Assembly: GCA_903921405.1 (NCBI GenBank)
Contig: CAIXPV010000155.1
Span: 1-11,543, forward strand
DNA from: an uncultured Actinomycetes bacterium
GTDB taxonomy: Bacteria; Actinomycetota; Actinomycetes; Nanopelagicales; Nanopelagicaceae
Direction of reading: 5' to 3'
DNA: 11,543 nucleotides
How positions within the stretch are numbered: the stretch's first letter is position 1; every line of letters begins with the position of its first letter. The translations under genes were made by a program, and so were the position numbers. The notes below the pieces were generated by a model. That model worked only from the letters and a program-made list of their open reading frames with translations. It had not been told where the DNA came from and did no database searches. This document shows, piece after piece, positions 1 to 6,320 of this stretch.

Positions 1-724
1 CAACGACACGACCTAGGTTAGCAATAGCATTGATGTCTCCTGGGAAACCATCCTTGAAAACTTTACCCTTTGCCTTTGTCCATACGGTTGGAGCCGACTT
101 GTTCATGAAGTTTGTGAAGTTCTCAGATGTTCCAGATGAATCAGAGCGATAAATGACTTTGATTGTCTTATTTGGCAATGTGTAGTGGCCGGTGACGATC
201 TGAGTACGTAGAACGATTGGATTGCCCTTTGCATCCTTCTTTGGATTTCCATTGGAATCTAGTTTGTAGACAACTTTAGTTGCAGTGCGATTATTATCGG
301 CAGCAATTGCTGGGTCACTCCAATTTGTGATTGTTCCACCGAAAATTCCAGCGATTGTTGAAGCCGATAGCTGCAACGTTGTCTTTGATGTTAAGTTGTA
401 GAGAACTGCGATTGGGGCGGCGACTAGTGGAACGTGGATAAGAGTCGAGCGCTTTGTTGCTGCGGTGTAGGCACCATCTGACATCCAGAAATCACCGATG
501 GATTTGTCTGAGTTAGCTTGTCCTGTGCCTGAAGATGATGATGCGTAGACGTAGCTGTTTGCACCGCTATTGCTAGCTGCAAATCCGGCTTTGCAACCTT
601 CGATAAGAAGGGCCGGGAATGATGCACCAGAACCCTGTAAATCAACTGCATATGCAGGAGATCCTGCAATTAAACCAAACGCGAGTGCAAGAGTTGCAAC
701 TTTCGCGAACTTTGAAATTCTCAA
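1..724 (-). CDS. pstS: Phosphate ABC transporter substrate-binding protein PstS (3' end off the window)
   Basis: Captures inorganic phosphate outside the membrane and delivers it to PstC/PstA. The minus strand reads open for 241 codons from a TTG at 724-722 and continues past the left edge, so the C-terminal part is missing. The start is chosen because AAGGGGA lies 6 nt upstream and the first residues form a signal peptide: MRISKFAKVA, a hydrophobic stretch at about 8-20, then AYA before a likely cleavage after residue 26. Family landmarks are GSGASFP at 31-37 and the phosphate-loop motif RSDSSGTSE at 193-201. There is no lipobox cysteine, so the protein looks secreted rather than lipid-anchored. 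Residues about 152-182 form a hydrophilic, Asn/Gly/Lys-rich stretch that seems longer than in typical PstS. An in-frame ATG at 781 would add 19 residues but has no Shine-Dalgarno. It is last in the pst operon, after a hairpin. Identity is very likely. Confidence 0.93.
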   Translation of the reverse strand, partial: MRISKFAKVATLALAFGLIAGSPAYAVDLQGSGASFPALLIEGCKAGFAASNSGANSYVYASSSSGTGQANSDKSIGDFWMSDGAYTAATKRSTLIHVPLVAAPIAVLYNLTSKTTLQLSASTIAGIFGGTITNWSDPAIAADNNRTATKVVYKLDSNGNPKKDAKGNPIVLRTQIVTGHYTLPNKTIKVIYRSDSSGTSENFTNFMNKSAPTVWTKAKGKVFKDGFPGDINAIANLGRVV

Positions 725-784
725 TTTATTTCCCCTTTTTAGGTATGTTTGAACTACGGGATAAACATATGGAGCGGACATGAA
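725..784 (-). promoter_or_regulatory. pstS leader with strong RBS and possible own promoter
   Basis: The purine-rich AAGGGGA (737-731 on the minus strand) is the best Shine-Dalgarno in the window and sits 6 nt before the TTG start of pstS. Further upstream, TATGTT (769-764) fits the actinobacterial TANNNT -10 form. A single PHO-box-like unit, GTTCATGTCCG (785-775), lies just upstream of it, and a further GTTCA occurs at 753-749. The promoter part is speculative because there is no clear -35 and no in-phase tandem repeat. The RBS is well supported. Confidence 0.4.
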
Positions 785-815
785 CGAAGAGCGCTCGGAA
801 TCCGAACGCTCTTCG
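785..815 (-). terminator. Strong hairpin between pstB and pstS
   Basis: CGAAGAGCG (785-793) pairs perfectly with CGCTCTTCG (807-815). Inside, after one C/A mismatch, TCGG (795-798) pairs with CCGA (802-805) around an AAT loop. The stem is thus 13 pairs with one mismatch, 27 nt downstream of the pstB stop. Neither side is followed by a real T-run (the minus strand continues TTCATGTCCG), so this is not a textbook intrinsic terminator. It may be a partial, U-tract-poor terminator or an mRNA processing/stability element that separates pstCAB from pstS levels. It could act on either strand, but only the minus strand has a gene ending into it. Confidence 0.6.
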
Positions 816-842
816 ACTACTAGATGAACAATAGGTAAATGA

Positions 843-1721
843 TTATCCGAATCGCCCCGTTACATAGTTTTCTGTGCGCTGATCCTGCGGCCGCGAGAAG
901 ATCTCACTGGTAGGGGCAACTTCAATCATCTGTCCAGGGCCACCATCGGATAAGAAGAAAGCGGTGTAGTCAGAGACACGTGCAGCTTGCTGCATATTGT
1001 GCGTCACGATGATGATTGTCATCGTGTCAGATAAGTGACGAATCGTCTCTTCAATGCGAAGTGTTGATCCTGGATCCAAGGCAGAGCAAGGCTCATCCAT
1101 CAGTAGAACTTGCGGCCGAACCGCTAGAGCACGAGCAATACACAGACGTTGCTGTTGTCCGCCTGAAAGTGAGCCACCGTGTGCGCCTAAGCGATCTTTA
1201 ACTTCGCTCCATAAACCTGCACGCTCCAAGCTTTCTTCTAACAAGTCATCTTTATTATCTACTTTAATCTGCGCGAGTTTGAGTCCAGATAAGACGTTCT
1301 CTCCGATAGTCATCGATGGGAATGGATTTGGCTTTTGAAAGACCATTCCAATCTGCAGACGAATCTTGGTGACATCTGTACCCGGAGCGTAGACATCCTT
1401 GCCATCGAGCAAGACTTCTCCGGCCATTGCTGCTGTTGGAATGAATTCATGCATACGGTTAATGGTTCGAATAAACGTTGATTTACCGCAGCCCGAAGGT
1501 CCAATTAAGGCAGTCACAGTTCCTGCAGCAAAATCTAGAGAGATATTAGATAAGGCGTGGTGCTTACCAAACCAGGCATGGACTCCACGGGTTTCAAGCC
1601 CTGTACCCAGAGCGCGAGTGCCAGGTGCTTTAACTGATTTAGCTTGTGCAACATCGGCTAATGAATGTGGCTTGACTGTCGTATCCATTGTTTCCTTCTC
1701 ATTCTCATGTGATGTTGTCAT
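843..1721 (-). CDS. pstB: Phosphate ABC transporter ATP-binding protein PstB
   Basis: Cytoplasmic ATPase that powers phosphate import through PstC/PstA. All ABC hallmarks are present in 292 residues: Walker A GPSGCGKS at 74-81, Q-loop Gln129 in FQKPNPFP, signature LSGGQQ at 185-190, Walker B VLLMDE at 205-210, D-loop SALD at 213-216 and switch His241. The ABC domain begins near residue 43 (ETRGVHAWFG), so this protein carries about 40 extra, probably disordered N-terminal residues compared with usual PstB of about 250-260. The chosen ATG overlaps the pstA stop as ATGA and has AGAAAGG 7 nt upstream. A second in-frame ATG at 1688 (residue 12) also has a good Shine-Dalgarno (GAAGGA), so two starts are possible. 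No later start codon removes the rest of the extension. It is translationally coupled to pstA. Identity is certain by motif set and neighbours. Confidence 0.97.
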   Translation of the reverse strand: MTTSHENEKETMDTTVKPHSLADVAQAKSVKAPGTRALGTGLETRGVHAWFGKHHALSNISLDFAAGTVTALIGPSGCGKSTFIRTINRMHEFIPTAAMAGEVLLDGKDVYAPGTDVTKIRLQIGMVFQKPNPFPSMTIGENVLSGLKLAQIKVDNKDDLLEESLERAGLWSEVKDRLGAHGGSLSGGQQQRLCIARALAVRPQVLLMDEPCSALDPGSTLRIEETIRHLSDTMTIIIVTHNMQQAARVSDYTAFFLSDGGPGQMIEVAPTSEIFSRPQDQRTENYVTGRFG

Positions 1722-2767
1722 TTGGCAGCCTTTCTAGATCCTAGGAAGCGTGCCGAAGTGAAGAGGATTAATACCAGCCCCACCAAAACTAATAGTCCTG
1801 CCCACGCGCGAGTAATCGCCTCTGGTGAGCCAGCATTAAATGATTTCCAGATGTAATACGGCAGTGATCCCATTGGTCCGTTAAAGGCATTGGGGTTAAC
1901 TTTGTCTCCGCCACCTGTAAGCAAAAGAATTGGTGCGGTTTCTCCAGCGATGCGGGCAACACCTAAGATAATTGCAGTGATTAAACCGCTCTTGGCTGCT
2001 GGTAGAACAATCATGGCAACTGTGCGCCATTGAGTGCCACCTAACGCGGTTCCTGCCTCGCGCAACTCATTGGGAATCAGATTGAGTACTTCTTCCGATG
2101 TTCGTGCAATCGTTGGAATCATTAAAATAGTTAAGGCAAGTGCACCCATTAAACCGGAATACGCTTTTGTGATTGGATACAGAACTGCCGAAAGAATAAA
2201 AAGGCCAGCAACAATCGATGGCACACCGCTCATAGCTTGAACTAAGAAGCGAATCGGACCTGTGAAGCGTCCCTTGATTTCAGTTAAATAGAGCGCGGTT
2301 AGAATTCCGATTGGCACACTCAGCACTAGAGCAACCGCAACTAGAGTTAAGGTGCCTGTGATTGCATGTAAAAGCCCGCCATTATTGAGCGGATCAGTTG
2401 GAGTCGCCAGCGCCATGTCATGTGTAAAGAGGCCAAAGCTGATGCCCGGTAGGCCTTTGTTAAGAACTGTAACCAAAATACTAAGGACAGGAATCACTGT
2501 AACTATCGCTCCGATAGCAACGAGTGAGTTAACAAGTGCATCTTTGGCTGCAGCATTGCCTCGTTGAATTCCCTTAAAAGCGGCAGTAAGAAAAGCATAT
2601 GCAATAAAGAAGATTGCAAAGTACGCCAGTTTGCCTTTCATAGGAGTCAGTTCAACAGCAGCGAAAGATGTTGACAGAGCTACCAGAAAAATCAATACAT
2701 CGGTTACGCGCTCACGCGTCGAGGCCTTCCAAGGCTTAGTAGGTACTGCAGTCACCGTGGTAGTCAT
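1718..2767 (-). CDS. pstA: Phosphate ABC transporter permease PstA
   Basis: One of the two inner-membrane permease subunits that form the phosphate channel with PstC and bind PstB. Of 349 residues, hydrophobic spans are visible at about 21-40, 46-64, 80-103, 136-163, 178-197, 205-222, 258-282 and 320-340. The first two lie ahead of the permease core, an N-terminal extension that I recall as common in actinobacterial PstA. The cytoplasmic EAA-type loop that docks the ATPase is NELREAGTALGGTQWRTVAMIVLP at about 233-256. The GVPSIVAGLF segment at 181-190 and RIAGETAPILLLTGGG at 272-287 are typical of PstA. Its start overlaps the pstC stop (ATGA) and its stop overlaps the pstB start, so all three are one translationally coupled unit. 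Confidence 0.96.
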   Translation of the reverse strand: MTTTVTAVPTKPWKASTRERVTDVLIFLVALSTSFAAVELTPMKGKLAYFAIFFIAYAFLTAAFKGIQRGNAAAKDALVNSLVAIGAIVTVIPVLSILVTVLNKGLPGISFGLFTHDMALATPTDPLNNGGLLHAITGTLTLVAVALVLSVPIGILTALYLTEIKGRFTGPIRFLVQAMSGVPSIVAGLFILSAVLYPITKAYSGLMGALALTILMIPTIARTSEEVLNLIPNELREAGTALGGTQWRTVAMIVLPAAKSGLITAIILGVARIAGETAPILLLTGGGDKVNPNAFNGPMGSLPYYIWKSFNAGSPEAITRAWAGLLVLVGLVLILFTSARFLGSRKAAK

Positions 2768-3747
2768 CGTCCCGACTTTCCAGTTGTCTTAACTATGAAG
2801 TTGGCAAAACCATTGACGATTAATGTCAAAGCAAATAAAACAAGGCCGGCGGCCATCAAAGCTTTAATTTCATATGGGCTGGCATCACCGAACTTCAAAA
2901 TAATGAGTGATGCAACGTTTCCACCTGCACCCAAAAGCATCTGCCAGTTGATTTGGAAGACTATATTTAAGACGGTAAATACTGCAACTGTTTCACCCAT
3001 CGCTCGTCCAAGGCCAAGCATCGCTCCCCCAATGACACCGCTTCGACCATGCGGTATTACTACAGCTTTGATCATGGCCCAACGTGTTGCACCCAGTGCA
3101 TACGCCGCTTGAATTCGGTCAAGTGGCGCTTGCGAAAAAATCTCGCGAGAAACTGAAGTGATAATTGGAATAATCATTATTGCAAGAACCACGCCAGCAA
3201 CAAAAGGTGAGCGTGTATAAACCGGAACCTGCATATTAAAGACTGGAATAAATCCAAGATATCGGTGCAGAAGTTTTGCCCAGTACTCAACGCTTGGCAT
3301 AAGTACTAAAAAGCCCCAAATACCAAAAAGGATCGATGGGAATGCTGCCATCATGTCAATTATGGTGACCATGATTTTCTTGAGCCATCCTGGTGCGTAA
3401 AAGTTCAAGAAAAGCGCGCAAAATACCGATACTGGTAGCGCAATGACCACTGCGATTAGAGAACAGAGAATTGTTCCAACGAGCATTGCAGCTAAGCCAA
3501 AGTGGCTCTCAATCACATTGCCGGCATCATCAGTTGAGATTGACCAATCCGAATGCGTAATGAATCCGATTCCTTCTTGGCGCAAAACCTCAAAACCTCG
3601 GTAGCCAAGGAATAGAGCAATGAGTCCAAGAAGTAATAGGGATGAGAGTCCACCAGTAGTTACGACGCCACGAAAAACTTTGTCCGAAAATCGAGGCTCG
3701 GTAGTGATTTCTCTCGGTTGTGGAATAACTAGCTCTTGAACTGACAT
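2764..3747 (-). CDS. pstC: Phosphate ABC transporter permease PstC
   Basis: Second membrane permease subunit of the Pst phosphate importer. In 327 residues I see membrane spans near 27-49, 84-115, 127-150, 182-203, 236-259 and 298-320. The periplasmic-side loop between spans 1 and 2 (WSISTDDAGNVIESHFG, about 68-84) and AAFPSILFGIWGFLVLMP at about 134-151 are PstC hallmarks. The EAA-type ATPase-docking loop is DRIQAAYALGATRWAMIKAVVIP at about 210-232, and GRAMGETVAV at 247-256 matches the family. The gene begins one nucleotide after the phoU stop (TAA-A-ATG) and ends in an ATGA overlap with pstA. Length and topology are normal. Confidence 0.96.
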   Translation of the reverse strand: MSVQELVIPQPREITTEPRFSDKVFRGVVTTGGLSSLLLLGLIALFLGYRGFEVLRQEGIGFITHSDWSISTDDAGNVIESHFGLAAMLVGTILCSLIAVVIALPVSVFCALFLNFYAPGWLKKIMVTIIDMMAAFPSILFGIWGFLVLMPSVEYWAKLLHRYLGFIPVFNMQVPVYTRSPFVAGVVLAIMIIPIITSVSREIFSQAPLDRIQAAYALGATRWAMIKAVVIPHGRSGVIGGAMLGLGRAMGETVAVFTVLNIVFQINWQMLLGAGGNVASLIILKFGDASPYEIKALMAAGLVLFALTLIVNGFANFIVKTTGKSGR

Positions 3748-3748
3748 T

Positions 3749-4402
3749 TTATGAAGCGAACTTTCCTGTGACTAAAAAGTACACCCGACGTGAGATTGAA
3801 ACCGCATGATCGGCATAACGCTCGTAGTAACGAATCAAAAGAGTTATATCGATCGCAGTTTCAATGCCGTGCGTCCACGTAGGCTCAATTAGTACGCCAA
3901 TCAGTTGACGGTGCAGGCCATCAATTTCATCATCATCGCGCTCAACTTCAAGTGCCATTTCGGTATTGCGTGTAGAAATTACAACGCCTGTTTTATCAGT
4001 AATTTTAATCGCAGCCTTACCCATAGCTGTAATAGTTTCAACTAGCTCAGTTGGCACAGCTGCATCTGGATAACGCATGCGCGCAATCTTTGCAACATGG
4101 TGAGCTAAATCGCCCATGCGCTCAAGGTCTGAACCCATTCTTAGGGCCGTGACCAAAGCACGCAAGTCCGATGCAACAGGTTGCTGCCTTGCAATGATGT
4201 CAATTATTCGGCTATCAATATCGTGTTGATAATCATCAATCTTTAAATCGGCTGCAATTACTTCTTCAGCAAGTTTTAAATCACACGAAAGAAGTGCAGT
4301 AGTTGCCTTCGACATTGATTCTGAAACCATTGCAGTTAGATCAACTAGCGATTGAGAAATGCTATCGAGCTCGTCTTGGAATACAGATCTAATAAGGGCC
4401 AT
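3749..4402 (-). CDS. phoU: Phosphate signalling protein PhoU
   Basis: PhoU is a cytoplasmic all-helical protein with two three-helix bundles. It links the Pst transporter to the Pho histidine kinase and keeps the regulon off when phosphate is plentiful. The two repeats show the family's metal-binding acidic motifs: DLERMGDLAHHVAKIA in the first bundle and ERYADHAVSISRRVYFLVTG in the second. I chose ATG 4402 (217 residues, MALIRSVFQDELDSI) because PhoU proteins normally begin at this helix. A TAGGTT -10-like box lies 7 nt upstream. An in-frame ATG at 4441 would add 13 residues (MALYSSPPHRFRV) but has no ribosome site and would abut the PHO-box repeats. It is first gene of the phoU-pstCAB-pstS operon, whereas phoU is last in many pst operons. 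Divergent from senX3. Confidence 0.94.
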   Translation of the reverse strand: MALIRSVFQDELDSISQSLVDLTAMVSESMSKATTALLSCDLKLAEEVIAADLKIDDYQHDIDSRIIDIIARQQPVASDLRALVTALRMGSDLERMGDLAHHVAKIARMRYPDAAVPTELVETITAMGKAAIKITDKTGVVISTRNTEMALEVERDDDEIDGLHRQLIGVLIEPTWTHGIETAIDITLLIRYYERYADHAVSISRRVYFLVTGKFAS

Positions 4403-4409
4403 GACGCGA

Positions 4410-4415
4410 AACCTA
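4410..4415 (-). promoter_or_regulatory. Candidate -10 box of the phoU-pst operon
   Basis: TAGGTT on the minus strand fits TANNNT and is followed by 7 nt and then ATG 4402, so the transcript would start at or within a base or two of the phoU start codon. No good -35 is seen at the expected place (GCTCTC, 4438-4433), as is usual for activator-dependent promoters. The PHO-like repeats at 4443-4464 lie upstream. Inference from sequence only. Confidence 0.4.
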
Positions 4416-4442
4416 TGTGGAGGTGATGAATAGAGAGCCATG

Positions 4443-4464
4443 CTTAGGTGAACAGAAGGTAAAC
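4443..4464 (-). promoter_or_regulatory. PHO-box-like tandem repeat between phoU and senX3
   Basis: On the minus strand two adjacent 11-nt units read GTTTACCTTCT and GTTCACCTAAG. They share GTTyACCT in exact 11-nt phase, as in the direct-repeat units (GTTCACC type) bound by actinobacterial PhoP/RegX3-class response regulators. A weaker unit, ATTCATCACCT (4431-4421), lies 22 nt further on in the same phase. The site falls upstream of the phoU -10. On the other strand it covers about -50 to -29 relative to the predicted senX3 start, where a -35 would sit. RegX3, encoded next door, is the obvious candidate binder. Confidence 0.65.
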
Positions 4465-4480
4465 TGGCGTTTAGAGCCTA

Positions 4481-4486
4481 TAGAGT
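4481..4486 (+). promoter_or_regulatory. -10 box of senX3-regX3, leaderless spacing
   Basis: TAGAGT fits TANNNT and is followed by exactly 6 nt and ATG 4493, the spacing expected when transcription begins at the A of the start codon. No convincing -35 is present; the PHO-like repeats occupy that position. The same arrangement recurs before three other genes in this window, which strengthens the call. Confidence 0.5.
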
Positions 4487-4492
4487 GTGGCC

Positions 4493-5557
4493 ATGAAGTT
4501 CTTACGCCGGGACTTAGAGCAGTCAAATCCTAGGGACCTGCCCGAAATGCTCATTGAAACCCTGAGCCAGTTAGATGGCGACTCCCTCATTTTGGCCCCT
4601 GGAGAAGTCCCTGTTTTCAGTACTCCTGGAATAGAAGCGCTTGGGATTTTAAAAGAAGAGCGAATCCAAAGTCCCGAACTCCTAGCCACTATCCGTGTTG
4701 TTCGTCGTACCAATAATCAACAAGTTGGAAAAATCGATATCCCCCGAGGCCCGATTGGTGAAGGCAAGCATGAGCTCACAGTAAAGGTTTTGCCGCTAAC
4801 AAAAGATGATTTGGTTCTGGTTCTAGTTAGTGATGAAAGTGAAGCACAACGTGTTCACGATGTACGGCGAGATTTTGTTGCCAATATTTCACATGAGTTA
4901 AAGACTCCTATTGGTGCGCTTTCACTGTTAAGCGAAGCGGTTTTAGGTTCTAAAGATGATCCTGAATCAGTTGTTAAATTTGCGACTCGCATGCAGTCTG
5001 AAGCTAAACGCCTTACAGATTTAGTACAGGAAATCATTAATCTCTCGAGAGTGCAAGACTCCGATCCTTTGCAACTGGCACAAGAAGTCGGCGTGGAATA
5101 CATGATTCGTGAAGCCATAGATCAATGTCAGATTGGCGCAGATAATCGACATATAACTGTCACATATTCGGAAACAACGCCCGCGATCGTTCTTGGCGAC
5201 CGAGATCAGTTAATAATGGCGATTCATAACCTTATCGAGAATGCAATCAACTACTCTCCTGAGAATACAAAAGTTTCAATATCAACGACTATAGAAAATG
5301 GAGTTATTGATATTGCAATTACCGATCAAGGAATTGGAATTTCCGAGGCCGAACAAGATCGAATCTTTGAACGCTTCTATCGCGTTGATCCTGCACGTTC
5401 TCGCCAAACTGGCGGTACCGGTCTTGGTCTTTCCATCGTCAAGCATGTGGCATCTAAACATGGCGGCGAAGTAAAAATCTGGAGCGTTGAAAATGTTGGC
5501 AGTACTTTTTCTCTTCGATTACCCATCTATTTGCCACCTATGGAGAACTCAGAATGA
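4493..5557 (+). CDS. senX3: SenX3-like phosphate-sensing histidine kinase without membrane segments
   Basis: Sensor kinase that phosphorylates the RegX3-like regulator encoded next. Numbered from ATG 4493 (354 residues): a PAS-like N-terminal region to about 118 (including PELLATIRVVRR and PRGPIGEG), then the dimerisation/phosphoacceptor helix with His134 in NISHELKTPIGAL, N box NLIENAINYSP at 246-256, G1 DQGIGI at 278-283, F box FERFYR at 292-297, and G2 GGTGLGLSIV at 307-316. All catalytic motifs are intact. Mycobacterial SenX3 begins with two membrane helices. Here none exists, and an in-frame TAG at 4481 rules out a longer reading, so the kinase appears soluble. ATG 4493 is preferred over GTG 4487 because the -10 TAGAGT ends at 4486, placing the RNA start near 4493. 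It overlaps regX3 by ATGA. Divergent from phoU, its expected signalling partner. Confidence 0.9.
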   Translation: MKFLRRDLEQSNPRDLPEMLIETLSQLDGDSLILAPGEVPVFSTPGIEALGILKEERIQSPELLATIRVVRRTNNQQVGKIDIPRGPIGEGKHELTVKVLPLTKDDLVLVLVSDESEAQRVHDVRRDFVANISHELKTPIGALSLLSEAVLGSKDDPESVVKFATRMQSEAKRLTDLVQEIINLSRVQDSDPLQLAQEVGVEYMIREAIDQCQIGADNRHITVTYSETTPAIVLGDRDQLIMAIHNLIENAINYSPENTKVSISTTIENGVIDIAITDQGIGISEAEQDRIFERFYRVDPARSRQTGGTGLGLSIVKHVASKHGGEVKIWSVENVGSTFSLRLPIYLPPMENSE

Positions 5558-6240
5558 CCAAAATACTAATCGTTGAAGATGAAAGCTCTTTCTCTGAGGC
5601 TCTGGCATTCCTGCTTGGCAAAGAGGGCTTCGAAGTCAGCGTGGCCGAAGATGGACGTGCAGCACTGAATATGTTTAGTAAAGAGGGCGCAGATTTAATC
5701 CTGTTAGATCTTATGATTCCTGAAATCTCTGGCGTAGATGTATGTCGCACGATTCGAACTACATCTCAGGTGCCAATTATTATGTTGACGGCCAAAGATG
5801 CTGAAATTGATAAGGTCGTTGGCTTAGAACTTGGCGCAGATGACTACGTAACTAAACCTTATTCTTCACGCGAATTAATCGCTCGCATCAAGGCTGTCCT
5901 TCGTCGCGGAATATCTGATGCTGATTTAAATGGTGATCTTGAAGTTATCTCTGTTGGACCAATTCGACTAGATACTGCACGTCACCAAGCATCGATTAAT
6001 GGAAATCCGATTGCACTTCCACTCAAAGAGTTTGAGCTTCTTGAATTTTTAATGCGCAACTCTGGTCGCGTATTGACCCGTTCGCAGTTGATTGATCGCG
6101 TCTGGGGCGGAGATTATTTCGGAGACACTAAAACGTTGGATGTTCACATCAAACGCTTACGTGCAAAGATTGAAGCTGATCCAGCTAACCCAGTATTAAT
6201 TCAGACTATTCGTGGCTTAGGCTACAAACTAGAGAGTTAA
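5554..6240 (+). CDS. regX3: RegX3-like OmpR-family response regulator
   Basis: DNA-binding regulator that receives phosphate from the SenX3-like kinase and should control the Pho regulon, including the pst operon beside it. In 228 residues: receiver domain 1-118 with acidic pocket Glu8/Asp9, phosphoacceptor Asp52 (LLDLMIP), Thr79 (MLTA) and Lys101 (TKPYSSRELIARI). A winged-helix DNA-binding domain spans about 130-226, with LPLKEFELLEFLMRNSGRV, the recognition-helix region TKTLDVHIKRLRAKIE and the terminal IRGLGYKLES. All key residues and the length are normal. Its ATG overlaps the kinase stop (ATGA), so the pair is translationally coupled. The PHO-like repeat upstream of senX3 suggests autoregulation. 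Another OmpR-family name such as PhoP or PhoB is possible, but the kinase type favours RegX3. Confidence 0.93.
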   Translation: MTKILIVEDESSFSEALAFLLGKEGFEVSVAEDGRAALNMFSKEGADLILLDLMIPEISGVDVCRTIRTTSQVPIIMLTAKDAEIDKVVGLELGADDYVTKPYSSRELIARIKAVLRRGISDADLNGDLEVISVGPIRLDTARHQASINGNPIALPLKEFELLEFLMRNSGRVLTRSQLIDRVWGGDYFGDTKTLDVHIKRLRAKIEADPANPVLIQTIRGLGYKLES

Positions 6241-6308
6241 CCCTGAGGGTCAGCACTCACTACCTTGTTATGAGAGCCAATCGAGACACTTGATCTGGTC
6301 ATCGAAAT

Positions 6309-6314
6309 TAAGAT
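6309..6314 (+). promoter_or_regulatory. -10 box of the yjjI-yjjW unit, leaderless spacing
   Basis: TAAGAT fits TANNNT and is followed by 6 nt and ATG 6321, matching the leaderless layout of senX3. TTGATC at 6290-6295 resembles a -35, but the 13-nt spacer is too short for a standard one. The 80 nt between the regX3 stop and yjjI hold only a 4-bp hairpin (ACCC-TGA-GGGT, 6240-6250) and no convincing terminator, so some read-through from senX3-regX3 is possible. Confidence 0.5.
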
Positions 6315-6320
6315 TTGTAC

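Noticed and set aside
570..752. Short open frame on the plus strand over the pstS start
   Set aside because: It is antisense to the signal peptide region of pstS, has no ribosome site and no recognisable product.
2795..3112. 105-codon open frame on the plus strand inside pstC
   Set aside because: It mirrors the membrane-coding strand of pstC; its composition follows from the reverse complement of hydrophobic codons.
6240..6250. ACCC-TGA-GGGT hairpin right after regX3 as a terminator
   Set aside because: Only 4 base pairs and no T-run follows; too weak to call.
6290..6306. TTGATC...ATCGAA as an FNR/CRP-type site upstream of yjjI
   Set aside because: The half sites do not match TTGAT-N4-ATCAA in spacing or sequence, so oxygen control cannot be claimed from it.
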